A DNA stretch of 5,511 nt from positions 1 to 5,511 of the forward strand of contig JAFVEU010000140.1 of NCBI GenBank assembly GCA_017475845.1, given 5' to 3'. Of this stretch, positions 5,415 to 5,511 are shown in pieces. This DNA is from Lachnospiraceae bacterium. GTDB lineage: Bacteria > Bacillota > Clostridia > Lachnospirales > Lachnospiraceae. Made by a program: the position numbers and the translations under genes. How positions within the stretch are numbered: position 1 is the stretch's first letter; each line of letters starts with the position of its first letter. The notes below the pieces were generated by a model. That model searched no databases, was not told where the DNA came from, and saw nothing but the letters and a program-made list of their open reading frames with translations.

Positions 5415-5511
5415 AGTTTAATCTGTCGGCACTTTATCGGAGGCCGTCGTGGTATGGGGCTTTGGCGCATGATGCCGTTCCGGAGAGGAAAGAAGCGGTA
5501 TTGATACGGCG

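Larger units (their letters stand above)
4854..5511. other. Long non-coding region with promoters and repeats
   Basis: No open frame of convincing length or start context is seen on either strand. From left to right it holds the peptidase leader and proximal promoter, a 186-bp inverted-repeat unit (4961-5146), a consensus minus-strand promoter (5150-5178), an octamer TTCGGTGA repeated at 5219-5226 and 5238-5245, three tandem decamers (5331-5360), and a plus-strand promoter (5386-5414). After that promoter, GGAGG at 5439-5443 precedes a GTG (5449) and an ATG (5454), which open only 7 and 16 codons. The region probably serves a gene or RNA beyond the right edge. Confidence 0.6.

Noticed and set aside
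5454..5504. Sixteen-codon frame starting ATG at 5454 after GGAGG
   Set aside because: Too short and without support; the spacing of 10 nt is long and the real gene start is probably beyond the window.

Overview
The window looks like a chromosomal segment of a low-to-mid GC Gram-positive anaerobe, most likely a Clostridia / Lachnospiraceae-type Firmicute. The reasons are AAGGAG-type ribosome binding sites, sigma-A style -35/-10 boxes, a short CarD-family protein of the clostridial kind, and a seven-helix membrane EAL protein. The lineage is inferred from protein style, not from a marker gene.

Layout. Positions 1-438 hold no intact gene: there is a hairpin built on a repeated decamer at the left edge and an AT-rich stretch with a 59-codon coding-like fragment (204-383) lacking a start. 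A strong hairpin terminator (439-483) and a tandem 42-bp repeat (517-643) follow; the repeat includes the stop codon of the next gene. Genes: (1) 630-2504, minus, a membrane c-di-GMP phosphodiesterase with seven helices, a degenerate GGDEF domain and a complete EAL domain; (2) 2811-3311, plus, a CarD-like RNA polymerase-binding regulator; (3) 3418-3768, minus, a small XRE-type repressor-like protein; (4) 3867-4853, minus, a P1-family (DmpA/S58) self-cleaving aminopeptidase. From 4854 to 5511 there is no convincing gene. It holds promoters, a 24-nt-arm inverted repeat spanning 186 bp, three tandem 10-bp repeats, and a plus-strand promoter that probably serves a gene beyond the right edge.

How it fits together. 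The EAL gene and carD diverge from a shared intergenic region (2505-2810) carrying one promoter for each and a near-perfect 22-bp palindrome between them, a good candidate operator for joint control. carD and the XRE gene converge on a terminator hairpin (387-412 of the 3 kb block, i.e. 3387-3412). The peptidase gene is followed by the XRE gene in the same direction after 98 bp, with a possible promoter in the gap and no clear terminator. The peptidase may be read from a proximal promoter (4917-4944) and from a distal one (5150-5178) whose transcript would begin at the outer end of the long inverted repeat, giving a structured leader or a separate small RNA.

I do not see a recognisable defence, mobile or biosynthetic system. 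The most unexplained element is the 186-bp inverted-repeat unit at 4961-5146.
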